Part shown: piece after piece, positions 25,168 through 33,206 of the stretch
Position numbering within the stretch: the stretch's first letter is position 1
Layout of the letters: the number at the start of each line of letters is the position of its first letter
Source: Clostridiales bacterium
GTDB lineage: Bacteria; Bacillota; Clostridia; Christensenellales; Aristaeellaceae
Direction: 5' to 3'
Assembly: GCA_017569285.1 (NCBI GenBank)
Contig: CP069419.1
Span: 620,001-684,000, forward strand
DNA length: 64,000 nucleotides
Made by a program: the position numbers and the translations under genes
Notes under the pieces: model-generated
Seen by the model: only the letters and a program-made list of their open reading frames with translations
Told to the model about the DNA's origin: nothing
Database searches by the model: none

Positions 25168-26388
25168 ATGCACCGTTTTCTTTCCGTTGTCCTCGCCCTG
25201 GTTCTCTGCCTGATGCCCGTCCTTTCCTCTGCCGAACTGGCCGGTACGGTTTCTTCGGATTATGAGCCGCTATACCAGTTCGCTGAACCCTACGGTTTCA
25301 AACTCGGCGGTGCCTTCGGCTACTGGGATATGCGGAACACTGCCTTTATGGGTTTCCTGAATGACCATTTCAATTCCCTCACCTGCACCAATGAGACCAA
25401 AGCTTATTCACTTCTGAAGCAAAATCTTTGCAGGACAAGTCCGGATGGTATGCCCCGCATGGATTATTCCCAGGCCGACCAGATGCTCAAGTGGTGCCAG
25501 GCTCATGGAAAGTCCGTCCGCGGCCACGTGCTTGTCTGGGATGCAGTTATGCAGTATCCCTGGTTTTTCCATGAAGATTATAATGAGTCAAAGCCATTTG
25601 CCTCCCAGGAAGTCAACCGTGCCCGCCTGGCTTCTTATATCGACCAGGTCATAACCCACTTCGAGGAATCCTTTCCCGGTGTCATTTACTGCTGGGACGT
25701 GGTGAATGAGGCAATCGGCGACAGCTCATCCGACTGGCGCGCTTCTGATCCCCGCCATATCCGGATTGTCCGGGATGGCGGTCCGAACTACTTCCAGGCT
25801 TATGTGGGCGATGATTATGTGGAATATGCTTTCCTCTGCGCCCGCAACACCGTGGAAAAGCTGGGCGCTGATATCAAACTCTTCTATAATGACTACAATA
25901 TGTTCATGACCGAAAAGCGGAATGCCGCGGTGGAGCTGATCAAAAGCATCCAGTCCTATGATCCCGACGGTCGTCCCCTGATCGACGGTCTCGGCATGCA
26001 GGGATATATCGGCGGATACGGCACCCAGTCCGGCTGCCTGCAGGAATCCCACATTTCCGATATCCGTACCTCCATCCGCACCTACAGCAGCCTGGGACTG
26101 GAAGTCCAGCTCACCGAGATGGCCGTTCGGAATTTCGATCAGTCCAAAGCAGCGGAGCATGCCGAATACTACGGCCGCCTGTTCTCCGATGTCTTCATGA
26201 AGGCCAACACGGAAGAAAACGCGCCGCTGACTGCCGTATGCATCTGGGGCCTGGTCGATGCGCCGGAAAACGACAAGAACTCCTATACATACAAGATGAA
26301 CAGCCCTTATGGCTGTTTCCTCAATACGAAATACCAGATCAAGACCTGCTTCGATACCGTGTATCACGTCCTGAAGGGCGATCAATAA
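25168..26388 (+). CDS. Secreted glycoside hydrolase family 10 protein (xylanase-like, divergent)
   Basis: A 406-residue protein with AGGAGG upstream and signal peptide MHRFLSVVLALVLCLMPVLS, cleaved near residue 22. It has only a GH10 catalytic domain. The acid/base Glu is Glu181 in CWDVVNEAIGD and the nucleophile is probably Glu317 in VQLTEMAV. Two departures from canonical GH10 are visible: the conserved WH of the GHxLVWH motif is WD (GHVLVWDAV), and the residue after the nucleophile Glu is Met instead of Leu-Asp. It probably acts on xylan or a related beta-1,4-glycan, but subsite -1 may differ. Two terminators follow. Confidence 0.85.
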   Translation: MHRFLSVVLALVLCLMPVLSSAELAGTVSSDYEPLYQFAEPYGFKLGGAFGYWDMRNTAFMGFLNDHFNSLTCTNETKAYSLLKQNLCRTSPDGMPRMDYSQADQMLKWCQAHGKSVRGHVLVWDAVMQYPWFFHEDYNESKPFASQEVNRARLASYIDQVITHFEESFPGVIYCWDVVNEAIGDSSSDWRASDPRHIRIVRDGGPNYFQAYVGDDYVEYAFLCARNTVEKLGADIKLFYNDYNMFMTEKRNAAVELIKSIQSYDPDGRPLIDGLGMQGYIGGYGTQSGCLQESHISDIRTSIRTYSSLGLEVQLTEMAVRNFDQSKAAEHAEYYGRLFSDVFMKANTEENAPLTAVCIWGLVDAPENDKNSYTYKMNSPYGCFLNTKYQIKTCFDTVYHVLKGDQ

Positions 26389-26409
26389 TCATCCGGAAAG
26401 CACAGAAAG

Positions 26410-26440
26410 ACCGCCTGCCATCTGGCAGGCGGTTTCGTTT
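26410..26440 (+). terminator. Rho-independent terminator after the GH10 gene
   Basis: Ten-bp stem accgcctgcc/ggcaggcggt with a four-base loop, then TTTCGTTT. Confidence 0.8.
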
Positions 26441-26534
26441 GTACCAGAATATTTTCAGCATGCTCGTGCAAACCCATGTACCGAAGGGTTTCAGGGGCGA
26501 TCGGAAAGCCCCTGAACATATTACATTATCGATG

Positions 26535-26566
26535 AAAAAACCGTCTGCTGCAGCAGACGGTTTTTT
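26535..26566. terminator. Bidirectional terminator between GH10 gene and gpmI
   Basis: A perfect palindrome: A6, a ccgtctgctg/cagcagacgg stem, T6. It can end transcripts from both convergent genes. Confidence 0.88.
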
Positions 26567-26577
26567 CCATCAAATAA

Positions 26578-28185
26578 TTACTTCAGCATGCTCTTTTCCC
26601 AGCACTCATAGGGCTTCAGGCCCAGCAGCTCGACAACCGTCGGGGCGACGTTCGCCAGGCCGAAGGGGCTTTCGGTATCCATCTCGTGGCGGGCATCCTT
26701 GTCATGGATGATGAAGGGAACGGGATTCAGGCTGTGCGCGGTCCGTACGGAAACCTCACCCTTCTTGTTCTTCTCCAGCATCTGGTCGGAGTTACCGTGG
26801 TCCGCAGTTACCACCAGGATGCAGCCGTTCTCATCGCAGGCCTTCCGGATCCGGGTCAGGCACAGGTCCACGGATTCCACCGCGATTTCCGTCGCGTACA
26901 GGTTGCCGGTATGGCCGACCATGTCGCCGTTCGGGAAGTTGCAGCGGATGAAGCCGTACTTGCCGGATTCGATCGCGGCGATCACCAGGTCGGCAATCTC
27001 CGTGCCCTTCATCCAGGGGCACTCATCAAAGGAGCGCACATCGGAGGGAACCTCTTCCCAGGTCTCCAGCTCCTCGCTCACTTTTTCACTGCGGTTGCCG
27101 TTCCAGAAATAGGTCACATGGCCGTACTTCTGGGTTTCGGAGCAGGCATATTCGTTGATGCCGTTCTCCACCAGCAGTTCCGTCAGCGTGTGGCGGATCT
27201 GGGGCGGGCTGACCAGGTACTTGTGCGGGATATGCAGGTCGCCGTCGTACTCCAGCATGCCGGCGTATTTCACCTGCGGAACCACGCCGCGGTCAAACTT
27301 GTCAAAGGACGCATCGCCGTCAAACGCCATGGAGAGTTCCAGGGCACGGTCGCCACGGAAGTTGAAGAGGATTACACTGTCGCCGTCCTGCATGGCACCG
27401 ACCGGCTTTCCGTTCTCCCCGATGACGAAGGCGGGCAGATCCTGGTCGATCACGCCGGGCTGTTCATTGCGGAAGGTCTCGATCGCTTCCCTGGCGCTGC
27501 TGAAGAAGGCGCCTTCTCCGTTAATTACATTGTACTGGCTCTTGCCGTGTACATGCACGTCCCATCCGGCCTTTACCATGCCCCAGTTGGCCTGGTACCG
27601 GTCCATGGTGATCTGCATGCGGCCGCCGCCGGAGGCGATCCGTCCGTCAAAGGAGCCATCGTTCAGTTCCTTCAGGGCATTCTCCAGCTGGTCCACATAC
27701 TCCAGCGCGGAAGTGGCAGGCACATCGCGGCCGTCCAGCAGGATATGCACGCGGGCTTTCTTCACACCCTCCGCCTTGGCTTCCTTCAGCATCGCGATCA
27801 GGTGGGAGATATTGCTGTGTACATTGCCGTCGGACAGCAGGCCGATGAAATGCAGAGTGTTGCCGCCGGCGATCACAGATCCGGTCAGGTCCTTCCAGGT
27901 CTCGCTCTGGAAAATAGAGCCGGATTCGATGGACTCATTCACCAGCTTGGCGCCCTGGGAATAGATCTGGCCGCATCCCAGTGCATTGTGGCCCACTTCG
28001 CTGTTGCCCATATCGTCATCGGAGGGCAGGCCCACTGCGGTACCGTGCGCTTTGATAATCCGGAAAGGATCGTTGGCTTTCAGATCATCCAGGGTCGGCG
28101 TGGTCGCCTGCTTAACCATGTTGCCCAGCTCGGAAGGGGTTTCTCCGACGCCGTCCATCACAACCAGCACTACGGGTTTCGTCAT
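26578..28185 (-). CDS. gpmI: 2,3-bisphosphoglycerate-independent phosphoglycerate mutase
   Basis: A 535-residue glycolytic enzyme interconverting 3- and 2-phosphoglycerate with Mn(II). ATG 28185 is nine bases after AGGAGG; an ATG at 28194 abuts that site. The alkaline-phosphatase-like metal site is marked by VVLVVMDGVGE and the catalytic Ser by DMGNSEVGHNALG. Further signatures are LHFIGLLSDGNVHSN, VHILLDGRDVP, FNFRGDRALE and VVTADHGNSDQM. It is slightly longer than the usual 510 residues. It is monocistronic, with its own promoter and the shared bidirectional terminator. Confidence 0.97.
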   Translation of the reverse strand: MTKPVVLVVMDGVGETPSELGNMVKQATTPTLDDLKANDPFRIIKAHGTAVGLPSDDDMGNSEVGHNALGCGQIYSQGAKLVNESIESGSIFQSETWKDLTGSVIAGGNTLHFIGLLSDGNVHSNISHLIAMLKEAKAEGVKKARVHILLDGRDVPATSALEYVDQLENALKELNDGSFDGRIASGGGRMQITMDRYQANWGMVKAGWDVHVHGKSQYNVINGEGAFFSSAREAIETFRNEQPGVIDQDLPAFVIGENGKPVGAMQDGDSVILFNFRGDRALELSMAFDGDASFDKFDRGVVPQVKYAGMLEYDGDLHIPHKYLVSPPQIRHTLTELLVENGINEYACSETQKYGHVTYFWNGNRSEKVSEELETWEEVPSDVRSFDECPWMKGTEIADLVIAAIESGKYGFIRCNFPNGDMVGHTGNLYATEIAVESVDLCLTRIRKACDENGCILVVTADHGNSDQMLEKNKKGEVSVRTAHSLNPVPFIIHDKDARHEMDTESPFGLANVAPTVVELLGLKPYECWEKSMLK

Positions 28186-28236
28186 GTTTTTCATCCTCCT
28201 GAAAAAAGTCAGTCGTTTCTTCTGATTCCGTCGGAA

Positions 28237-28265
28237 AGGATACCGCAAACAGGGGCAAATGTCAA
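28237..28265 (-). promoter_or_regulatory. Promoter of gpmI
   Basis: On the minus strand TTGACA (28260-28265), 17-base spacer, TATCCT (28237-28242). Confidence 0.72.
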
Positions 28266-28330
28266 TCGGTTCAACGTTTTGCATCAACAGCAGGACAGGA
28301 TTTCCCGGCACAGTTCCCCGGGTTTTCCGA

Positions 28331-28359
28331 TTGATTCTTCACACCATGTGGGATACAAT
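28331..28359 (+). promoter_or_regulatory. Promoter of the CE2-like esterase gene
   Basis: TTGATT (28331-28336), 17-base spacer, TACAAT (28354-28359), divergent from the gpmI promoter. Confidence 0.65.
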
Positions 28360-28406
28360 ACCGGTAACACGATGAAATCAGGCTGCTCATGAATGGAGGC
28401 TGCTTT

Positions 28407-29447
28407 ATGAATGCGATTCCCATTTCCTCAGATAACCCGAAGCTGCGTATCCTGGGACGTCTGGACCGTTCCCGCACTCCCCTTGCGCTGGACTGGACCG
28501 GCAGCGGCATCGAGGTACAGTTCCGCGGTTCTGATCTCTGGGCGGAGCTGGAAGCACCGGTGATGTCCCCGGTGATGTGGGTCGCTGTCCTGGCGGATGG
28601 CTGCCCGGTTGCCCGTTTCCCGGTGGAGCCCGGTATCCGCTTTTATCCGCTGGTACTTGGTATGGAGCCGGCCAACAGCCGGACGGTGACGCTGGTCAAG
28701 GAAACCCAGTGCATGCCGGACAATCCGGCTGCAACTGTCCTGGTGCACAGCCTTCGTATGAACGGCAGTCTCGAGGAGCTGCCCGCCCGGAATCTGAAGA
28801 TTGAGTTTATCGGGGACAGTCTCACCAGCGGTGAAGGCGCGCTGGCCCCAAACGGAAATGATGAATGGATTCCGCTCTGGTTTACCGCCTGCGGCAATTA
28901 TTCATTTATCGCCTGCCGGGCACTGAATGCAGAGCGCAGCGTGCTTTCCCAGAGCGGCTGGGGTGTCTGCTGGGACTGGGAGCATAATCCCGCCCACACA
29001 ATGACCGAATTCTACGAACAGACTGCCGGTGTGCTGCAGGGGCCGGAAGCGGAAGCCCGCGGATGCGGAAAGCCCTGGGATTTCGCTTCCTGGCAGCCGG
29101 ATATCATATGCATCCGCCTGCTGACAAATGACTGCGGCGGTATGAACCAGAAAAACAGCTTTGAACAGGACCGGGATACCGTTGTCCGCGGAGCGGCAGA
29201 TTTCCTGAAAATCGTCCGCCGGAATAACCCGGCCGCGAAAATCGTCTGGATCCTGCCCGGTACCGATGTCCATCCCGAGCTGGCGGAGGAAGCCGTTGCC
29301 CTCGCCCGTCGGGAAGGGCTGGAGAACCTGTTCACCTTCGCGCTTCCGGATTACGGACCGGAGGATATGGGCGCCCGTTTCCACCCGAATGCTGAATATA
29401 ACCGGAAAGTCGGCCTGCTTCTGGCTGAATTCCTGAAGGAGATATAA
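28407..29447 (+). CDS. CE2-like SGNH-family acetyl (xylan) esterase
   Basis: A 346-residue protein with GGAGG seven bases before ATG 28407. The N-terminal 120 residues form a beta-rich region (LDWTGSGIEVQFRGSDLWAE) like the jelly-roll domain of CE2 esterases. The SGNH domain follows: IEFIGDSLTSGEGA carries the nucleophile Ser, LTNDCGG the Asn block and GARFHPNAEYN the catalytic His. No signal peptide is seen, so it probably deacetylates imported oligosaccharides. In a window with two GH10 proteins and a GH120-like xylosidase, acetylated xylo-oligosaccharides are the likely substrate, though this is inference. Confidence 0.8.
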   Translation: MNAIPISSDNPKLRILGRLDRSRTPLALDWTGSGIEVQFRGSDLWAELEAPVMSPVMWVAVLADGCPVARFPVEPGIRFYPLVLGMEPANSRTVTLVKETQCMPDNPAATVLVHSLRMNGSLEELPARNLKIEFIGDSLTSGEGALAPNGNDEWIPLWFTACGNYSFIACRALNAERSVLSQSGWGVCWDWEHNPAHTMTEFYEQTAGVLQGPEAEARGCGKPWDFASWQPDIICIRLLTNDCGGMNQKNSFEQDRDTVVRGAADFLKIVRRNNPAAKIVWILPGTDVHPELAEEAVALARREGLENLFTFALPDYGPEDMGARFHPNAEYNRKVGLLLAEFLKEI

Positions 29448-29460
29448 TTCTTCTTCGGGA

Positions 29461-29489
29461 TTGACGAAGCGGGATCGGGGGAATATAAT
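29461..29489 (+). promoter_or_regulatory. Promoter of the FMN riboswitch-ribU transcript
   Basis: TTGACG (29461-29466), 17-base spacer, perfect TATAAT (29484-29489), about 30 bases before the riboswitch. Confidence 0.8.
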
Positions 29490-29518
29490 ACCACCGTACA
29501 CAGCGTACCACTTAAAGC

Positions 29519-29632
29519 TTCTTCGGGGACGGGTGCAATTCCCTACCGGCGGTACAGCCCGCGAACTGAGCACAGCTCAGCCGATCCGGTCAGATTCCGG
29601 AGCCGACAGTATAGTCTGGATGAGAGAAGAAA
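29519..29632 (+). ncRNA. FMN riboswitch (RFN element)
   Basis: The conserved 5' block cttcggggacgggtgcaatt, the ccctaccggcggta segment, the agcccgcgaactgagc block, the gattccggagccgacagt segment and the 3' tagtctggatgagagaaga block are all present in the expected order. FMN binding should turn off the downstream riboflavin importer. The expression platform is the hairpin at 29667-29698. Confidence 0.95.
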
Positions 29633-29666
29633 CGGTTATGCGTCCGGTGCTTTTGTGCCGGCCTTC

Positions 29667-29707
29667 CGCCCCTCAGAGCGAAGCTGCTTTGAGGGGCGCG
29701 CGCATTT
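29667..29707 (+). terminator. FMN riboswitch expression-platform terminator
   Basis: Nine-bp stem cgcccctca/tgaggggcg with a 14-base loop, followed within a few bases by TTTT and then the AAAGGAGGGG ribosome binding site of ribU. This fits transcription attenuation on FMN binding. Confidence 0.7.
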
Positions 29708-29724
29708 TAAAGGAGGGGTTCATT

Positions 29725-30312
29725 ATGAACACTACGGTAACTACCCGGAAATTCCTAACGGTCGGTAACATGACGCGTATCGCTATGCTGACCGCACTGG
29801 CCTGCCTGCTGGATCTGATTCCAGGAATCCCGATTGTCGGATTCTACAAGCTGGATTTCAGCCTGCTGCCTGTGATGCTTGGTAATTTCTCCATGGGACC
29901 TGTCGCCGGGACCGTCATTCTGGCGCTGAAATGCCTGATCGGCTGGGCCCATTCCACAACGATGGGAATCGGAAAGCTGGCTGACTTTATCATGGGTCTT
30001 GCCCTGATCATTCCTGCCGGGCTGATCTACGCAAGAAACAAAACACGGAAAACAGCCCTGATCGGTATGCTGATTGGGACCCTGTGCATGGTCGTTATCG
30101 GGGTGTTTGCGAACAAATTCATCCTGATTCCCTTCTATGCCCAGATGATGCCGATGGAGAAAATCCTGGCCATGTGCGGCGCAGACAGCGAATGGAAGCT
30201 GCTGCTGATTGCAACCGCACCTTTCAACCTGCTCAAAGGCGTTGTCCTGAGCCTGATTACCGGGATTATTTATAAGCCGCTGAGCCCCCTGCTTCACGCA
30301 AAAATCTGCTGA
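29725..30312 (+). CDS. ribU: Riboflavin ECF transporter S component
   Basis: A 195-residue membrane protein preceded by AAAGGAGGGG. It has about six hydrophobic segments, with an RIAMLTALACLLDLIPGIP start and FYKLDFSLLPVMLGNFSMGPVAG, a typical ECF S-component substrate-loop region. The FMN riboswitch directly upstream makes riboflavin the cargo. The energy-coupling EcfA/T subunits are not in the window and are normally shared and encoded elsewhere. rqcH starts 20 bases after its stop, so part of the transcript extends into that gene. High flavin demand in this organism is suggested by the multi-flavin locus at 38.8-47 kb. Confidence 0.93.
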   Translation: MNTTVTTRKFLTVGNMTRIAMLTALACLLDLIPGIPIVGFYKLDFSLLPVMLGNFSMGPVAGTVILALKCLIGWAHSTTMGIGKLADFIMGLALIIPAGLIYARNKTRKTALIGMLIGTLCMVVIGVFANKFILIPFYAQMMPMEKILAMCGADSEWKLLLIATAPFNLLKGVVLSLITGIIYKPLSPLLHAKIC

Positions 30313-30332
30313 TTTAAGGAGAGAAACAACCT

Positions 30333-32072
30333 ATGCCGATGGACGGACTGACGGTAGGATTTGCCGCCAGGGAGCTGAACCGGATCCTGCAGGGCGGCCG
30401 GGTGGATAAAATCACCCAGCCGGAACGGGATGCGGTGATTCTGGTGATTCGTGCGGGAAGCGAAAATCACCGGCTGCTGCTCTGCGCCTCCCCGAATAAT
30501 GCCCGCTGCCATCTGACAAAGGGTTCCTTTTCCAACCCGCTGGAACCGCCGGCGCTGTGCATGCTCATGCGGAAGCAGCTGACCGGTGCCCGTGTCACAG
30601 GGATCCGCCAGGTCGAAGGCGACCGGGTAATCCATGTGGACCTGGATGCCGTCAACGAAATGGGCGACCATGTGCTCCGCCGGCTGGTACTGGAAATCAT
30701 GGGCCGCCATTCCAACCTGATGCTGCTGGATGAGAACGGCCGCATGCTTGAAGCCGCCCGCCACGTCAGTCCGGATATGAGCCGGGTGCGCCAGGTGCAG
30801 CCGGGCATGACCTATCTGCCTCCGCCCTCCCAGGGCAAGCTGAACCCGGAAGACCTGACCGGCGAAGCGCTTTATGAACGCCTGCGGGCTCTCGAGCCCG
30901 GGCGCTTCAGCCGTTCGATCGCGGATCATATTACGGGCCTCAGCCGTCCTGCGGCGGAAGAGCTGGCCATGCGCGTCCTGGCGCCGGGAGATACCTGGCC
31001 GGAAGACCTGCGCACTGCCTGTGACCGGCTGGCGGATCTGATTCACCGCCTGCCGGATATGGCGGATCCCCGCGTCCTTTTCAACCCCGACGGTACCGCG
31101 GAAGAGGTTTTCGCGTTCCCCTATTTCACCCGTGACCTTTCCGCACAGAAGGCGTATCCCACCCTGAGCGAAGCCATGGAGATCTGTTTCGGCAGCCGGG
31201 ATGCCAAAGACCGGCTGAACCAGAAAAGCGCTTCCATGCTGCGGACGCTGAAAACGCATGTGGAGCGCTGTGAAAAAAAGCTGGCAATGCAGGAGGAGGA
31301 ATTGGCCTCCGCTGAGCGCATGGAAGAATACCGGATGATGGGCGAAGCCATCAACGCGAACCTGTACCAGCTGAAAAAAGGCATGACCGAAGCGGTTCTC
31401 CCCGACTGGTTCAGTGCCTCGGGCGGTGAAATCACCGTACCGCTGGATATCCGCCTGACTCCCAGCCAGAATGCCCAGAAGTATTTCAAAAAGTACCAGA
31501 AGGCACGCTCCGCCCGGGAAACAGCCGCAGTACAGAAGGCAAAAACGCTGGAGGAACTGGATTACCTGGAGGGCATGCTGCTGGACCTGGACAAATGCAC
31601 CGGTGAAAGCGAGCTCGAGGAAATCCGCCAGGAACTGGTGCGCACCGGTTATATGAAGCGGGTTACCAACCGCCGCCAGCAGCGCCAGCTGCCCCAGAGC
31701 CAGCCGTACCGTTTCCGTTCCGCCGACGGTATTGAAATCCTTGTCGGTAAGAATGCCGCCCAGAATGACCGCCTGACGGCGTCCGCAAAGCCAGACGAAA
31801 TGTGGCTTCATGCCAAGGATATGCCCGGAAGTCATGTCATTATCCGCGCTGAAGGGGAAATTCCCCGCGATACGCTGATGCAGGCCGCGATCCTCGCCGC
31901 CTGGTACAGCAAGGGACAGCGCAGCTCCATGGTTCCCATTGACTACACCCGGAAAAAATACGTCAAAAAGCCTTCCGGCGCAGCGCCCGGAAAAGTGATC
32001 TACACGCATCACAAAACGGCCTACATCACAGCGGAAGAGGATGACGTCCGGAATATCCCGGTAATATCCTGA
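30333..32072 (+). CDS. rqcH: NFACT family ribosome quality control protein RqcH
   Basis: A 579-residue protein preceded by AAGGAGAG. The N-terminal domain (MPMDGLTVGFAARELNRIL, VLEIMGRHSNLMLLDENGR) is NFACT-N, a coiled-coil region lies at about residues 300-430 (LKTHVERCEKKLAMQEEEL), and the C-terminal NFACT-R domain contains GKNAAQNDRLT and WLHAKDMPGSHVII. RqcH binds obstructed 50S subunits and recruits tRNA-Ala to add alanine tails that mark nascent chains for degradation. It probably lies on the ribU transcript and hence may be partly under FMN riboswitch control unless an internal promoter exists. Confidence 0.93.
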   Translation: MPMDGLTVGFAARELNRILQGGRVDKITQPERDAVILVIRAGSENHRLLLCASPNNARCHLTKGSFSNPLEPPALCMLMRKQLTGARVTGIRQVEGDRVIHVDLDAVNEMGDHVLRRLVLEIMGRHSNLMLLDENGRMLEAARHVSPDMSRVRQVQPGMTYLPPPSQGKLNPEDLTGEALYERLRALEPGRFSRSIADHITGLSRPAAEELAMRVLAPGDTWPEDLRTACDRLADLIHRLPDMADPRVLFNPDGTAEEVFAFPYFTRDLSAQKAYPTLSEAMEICFGSRDAKDRLNQKSASMLRTLKTHVERCEKKLAMQEEELASAERMEEYRMMGEAINANLYQLKKGMTEAVLPDWFSASGGEITVPLDIRLTPSQNAQKYFKKYQKARSARETAAVQKAKTLEELDYLEGMLLDLDKCTGESELEEIRQELVRTGYMKRVTNRRQQRQLPQSQPYRFRSADGIEILVGKNAAQNDRLTASAKPDEMWLHAKDMPGSHVIIRAEGEIPRDTLMQAAILAAWYSKGQRSSMVPIDYTRKKYVKKPSGAAPGKVIYTHHKTAYITAEEDDVRNIPVIS

Positions 32073-32077
32073 TACAT

Positions 32078-32110
32078 GAAGACGCCCGGTTTTCACCGGG
32101 CGTCTTCTTT
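32078..32110 (+). terminator. Rho-independent terminator after rqcH
   Basis: Thirteen-bp stem gaagacgcccggt/accgggcgtcttc with a four-base loop, then TTTAT. Confidence 0.78.
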
Positions 32111-32152
32111 ATCCGGAACGCTGCCTGCGAAAAAGCGCAGGCGGTATCCGGG

Positions 32153-32809
32153 TTATTGATCCAGCAGCGGGATCAGTTCCATCGGTGCGGAAATCAGGTG
32201 CTCCGCACCGTTTTCTGTCAGTTCCTCCGCTGTGCGGAATCCCCAAAGTACGCCGATCGGGTGCATTCCTGCGTTTACAGCGCATTTCATGTCCACCGCC
32301 GTATCTCCCAGGTACATGAAGTGGTCCGGGGAAATCCCGATCTCCTGTGCAATTGCAATGGCTCCGGCCGGATCCGGCTTAATCGGCAGCTCCGTCTGTC
32401 CCAGGACTTTCGCGAACCGGATATCCGGGAAATAATGGGCAATCACATTCTTTGTATCCGGATCCGGTTTGTTGGAAAGGACGCACACCGGAATTTCCCG
32501 CGCGTTCAGTTCCCGAAGCAGTTCCGGTATCCCTTCATACGGACCGGTCTTTTCCTGGTTGTGCGCCTCGTACCATTTCTGGTACTCAGTGCCGACTTCC
32601 TCCGCCAGTTCCTGCTGGTCACGTACCGCCCGCTGGGCCAGGATCCGAACCCCGTTCCCGACCAGGTAACGATACTCATCCGTTTCCCACTCCGGCAGTC
32701 CGTACATTCGCAGTGCCCGGTTCATGGCATTCGCGATATCCTCCAGCGTGTTGGTCAGCGTTCCGTCCAGGTCAAAAACAACCGCCCGCTTTTCTTCCTG
32801 TTTCAGCAT
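32153..32809 (-). CDS. HAD-superfamily phosphoglycolate phosphatase-like hydrolase
   Basis: A 218-residue HAD subfamily IA phosphatase. ATG 32809 has GGAGAGGG upstream; the frame continues upstream without support. Motif I is VVFDLDGTLTNTLEDI, motif II the VCVLSNKPD segment and motif III/IV GQTELPIKPDPAG with YLGDTAVDMKCAVNAGM. The cap domain sits between residues 15 and 85. Phosphoglycolate phosphatase is the closest named function, but HAD substrate ranges are broad. It is transcribed alone and divergently from the vor operon. Confidence 0.87.
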   Translation of the reverse strand: MLKQEEKRAVVFDLDGTLTNTLEDIANAMNRALRMYGLPEWETDEYRYLVGNGVRILAQRAVRDQQELAEEVGTEYQKWYEAHNQEKTGPYEGIPELLRELNAREIPVCVLSNKPDPDTKNVIAHYFPDIRFAKVLGQTELPIKPDPAGAIAIAQEIGISPDHFMYLGDTAVDMKCAVNAGMHPIGVLWGFRTAEELTENGAEHLISAPMELIPLLDQ

Positions 32810-32849
32810 GTTCCCTCTCCAATCCTTGTTCTGCCTTCCGGCTCCGTAT

Positions 32850-32878
32850 ATTATAGGCATCTGTGCACGGGGATGCAA
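32850..32878 (-). promoter_or_regulatory. Promoter of the HAD phosphatase gene
   Basis: On the minus strand TTGCAT (32873-32878), 17-base spacer, TATAAT (32850-32855). Confidence 0.65.
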
Positions 32879-32924
32879 GCACACGGTGGATTGCATTCTT
32901 TCCGTCCTTTTGATTGTTCTGATG

Positions 32925-32953
32925 TTGACGAACAAAACCCGCAAAATTATAAT
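32925..32953 (+). promoter_or_regulatory. Promoter of the vorDBAC operon
   Basis: TTGACG (32925-32930), 17-base spacer, perfect TATAAT (32948-32953), 34 bases before the vorD start. Confidence 0.82.
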
Positions 32954-32987
32954 GATCGTTAGCAATTACGTAAGGAGGCGGAACACC

Positions 32988-33191
32988 TTGGCCAAACTGA
33001 CCATTGACCGGGAGACCTGCAAGGGCTGCGGCCTGTGTGCTGACGTATGTCCGAAACATCTCCTCGCCCTGAGTAAGGACATTAACGCCAAAGGGTATCA
33101 CCCCATTGGCATTACGGAGCAGGATAAGTGCATCGGCTGCGCGTTCTGTGCCCGCATGTGCCCGGACGCCGTGATCAAAGTAGAAAAATAA
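32988..33191 (+). CDS. vorD: 2-oxoacid:ferredoxin oxidoreductase delta (2[4Fe-4S]) subunit, TTG start
   Basis: A 67-residue ferredoxin-like subunit with motifs CKGCGLCADVCP and CIGCAFCARMCP, each able to bind a [4Fe-4S] cluster. No ATG is available near the start. AAGGAGG is followed nine bases later by TTG 32988, so TTG initiation of LAKLTIDRETC (read as Met) is proposed. It is the first gene of a four-gene operon encoding a branched-chain or related 2-oxoacid oxidoreductase and passes electrons from the TPP centre to soluble ferredoxin. Confidence 0.9.
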   Translation: MAKLTIDRETCKGCGLCADVCPKHLLALSKDINAKGYHPIGITEQDKCIGCAFCARMCPDAVIKVEK

Positions 33192-33206
33192 GGAGGAAGC
33201 GTATCC

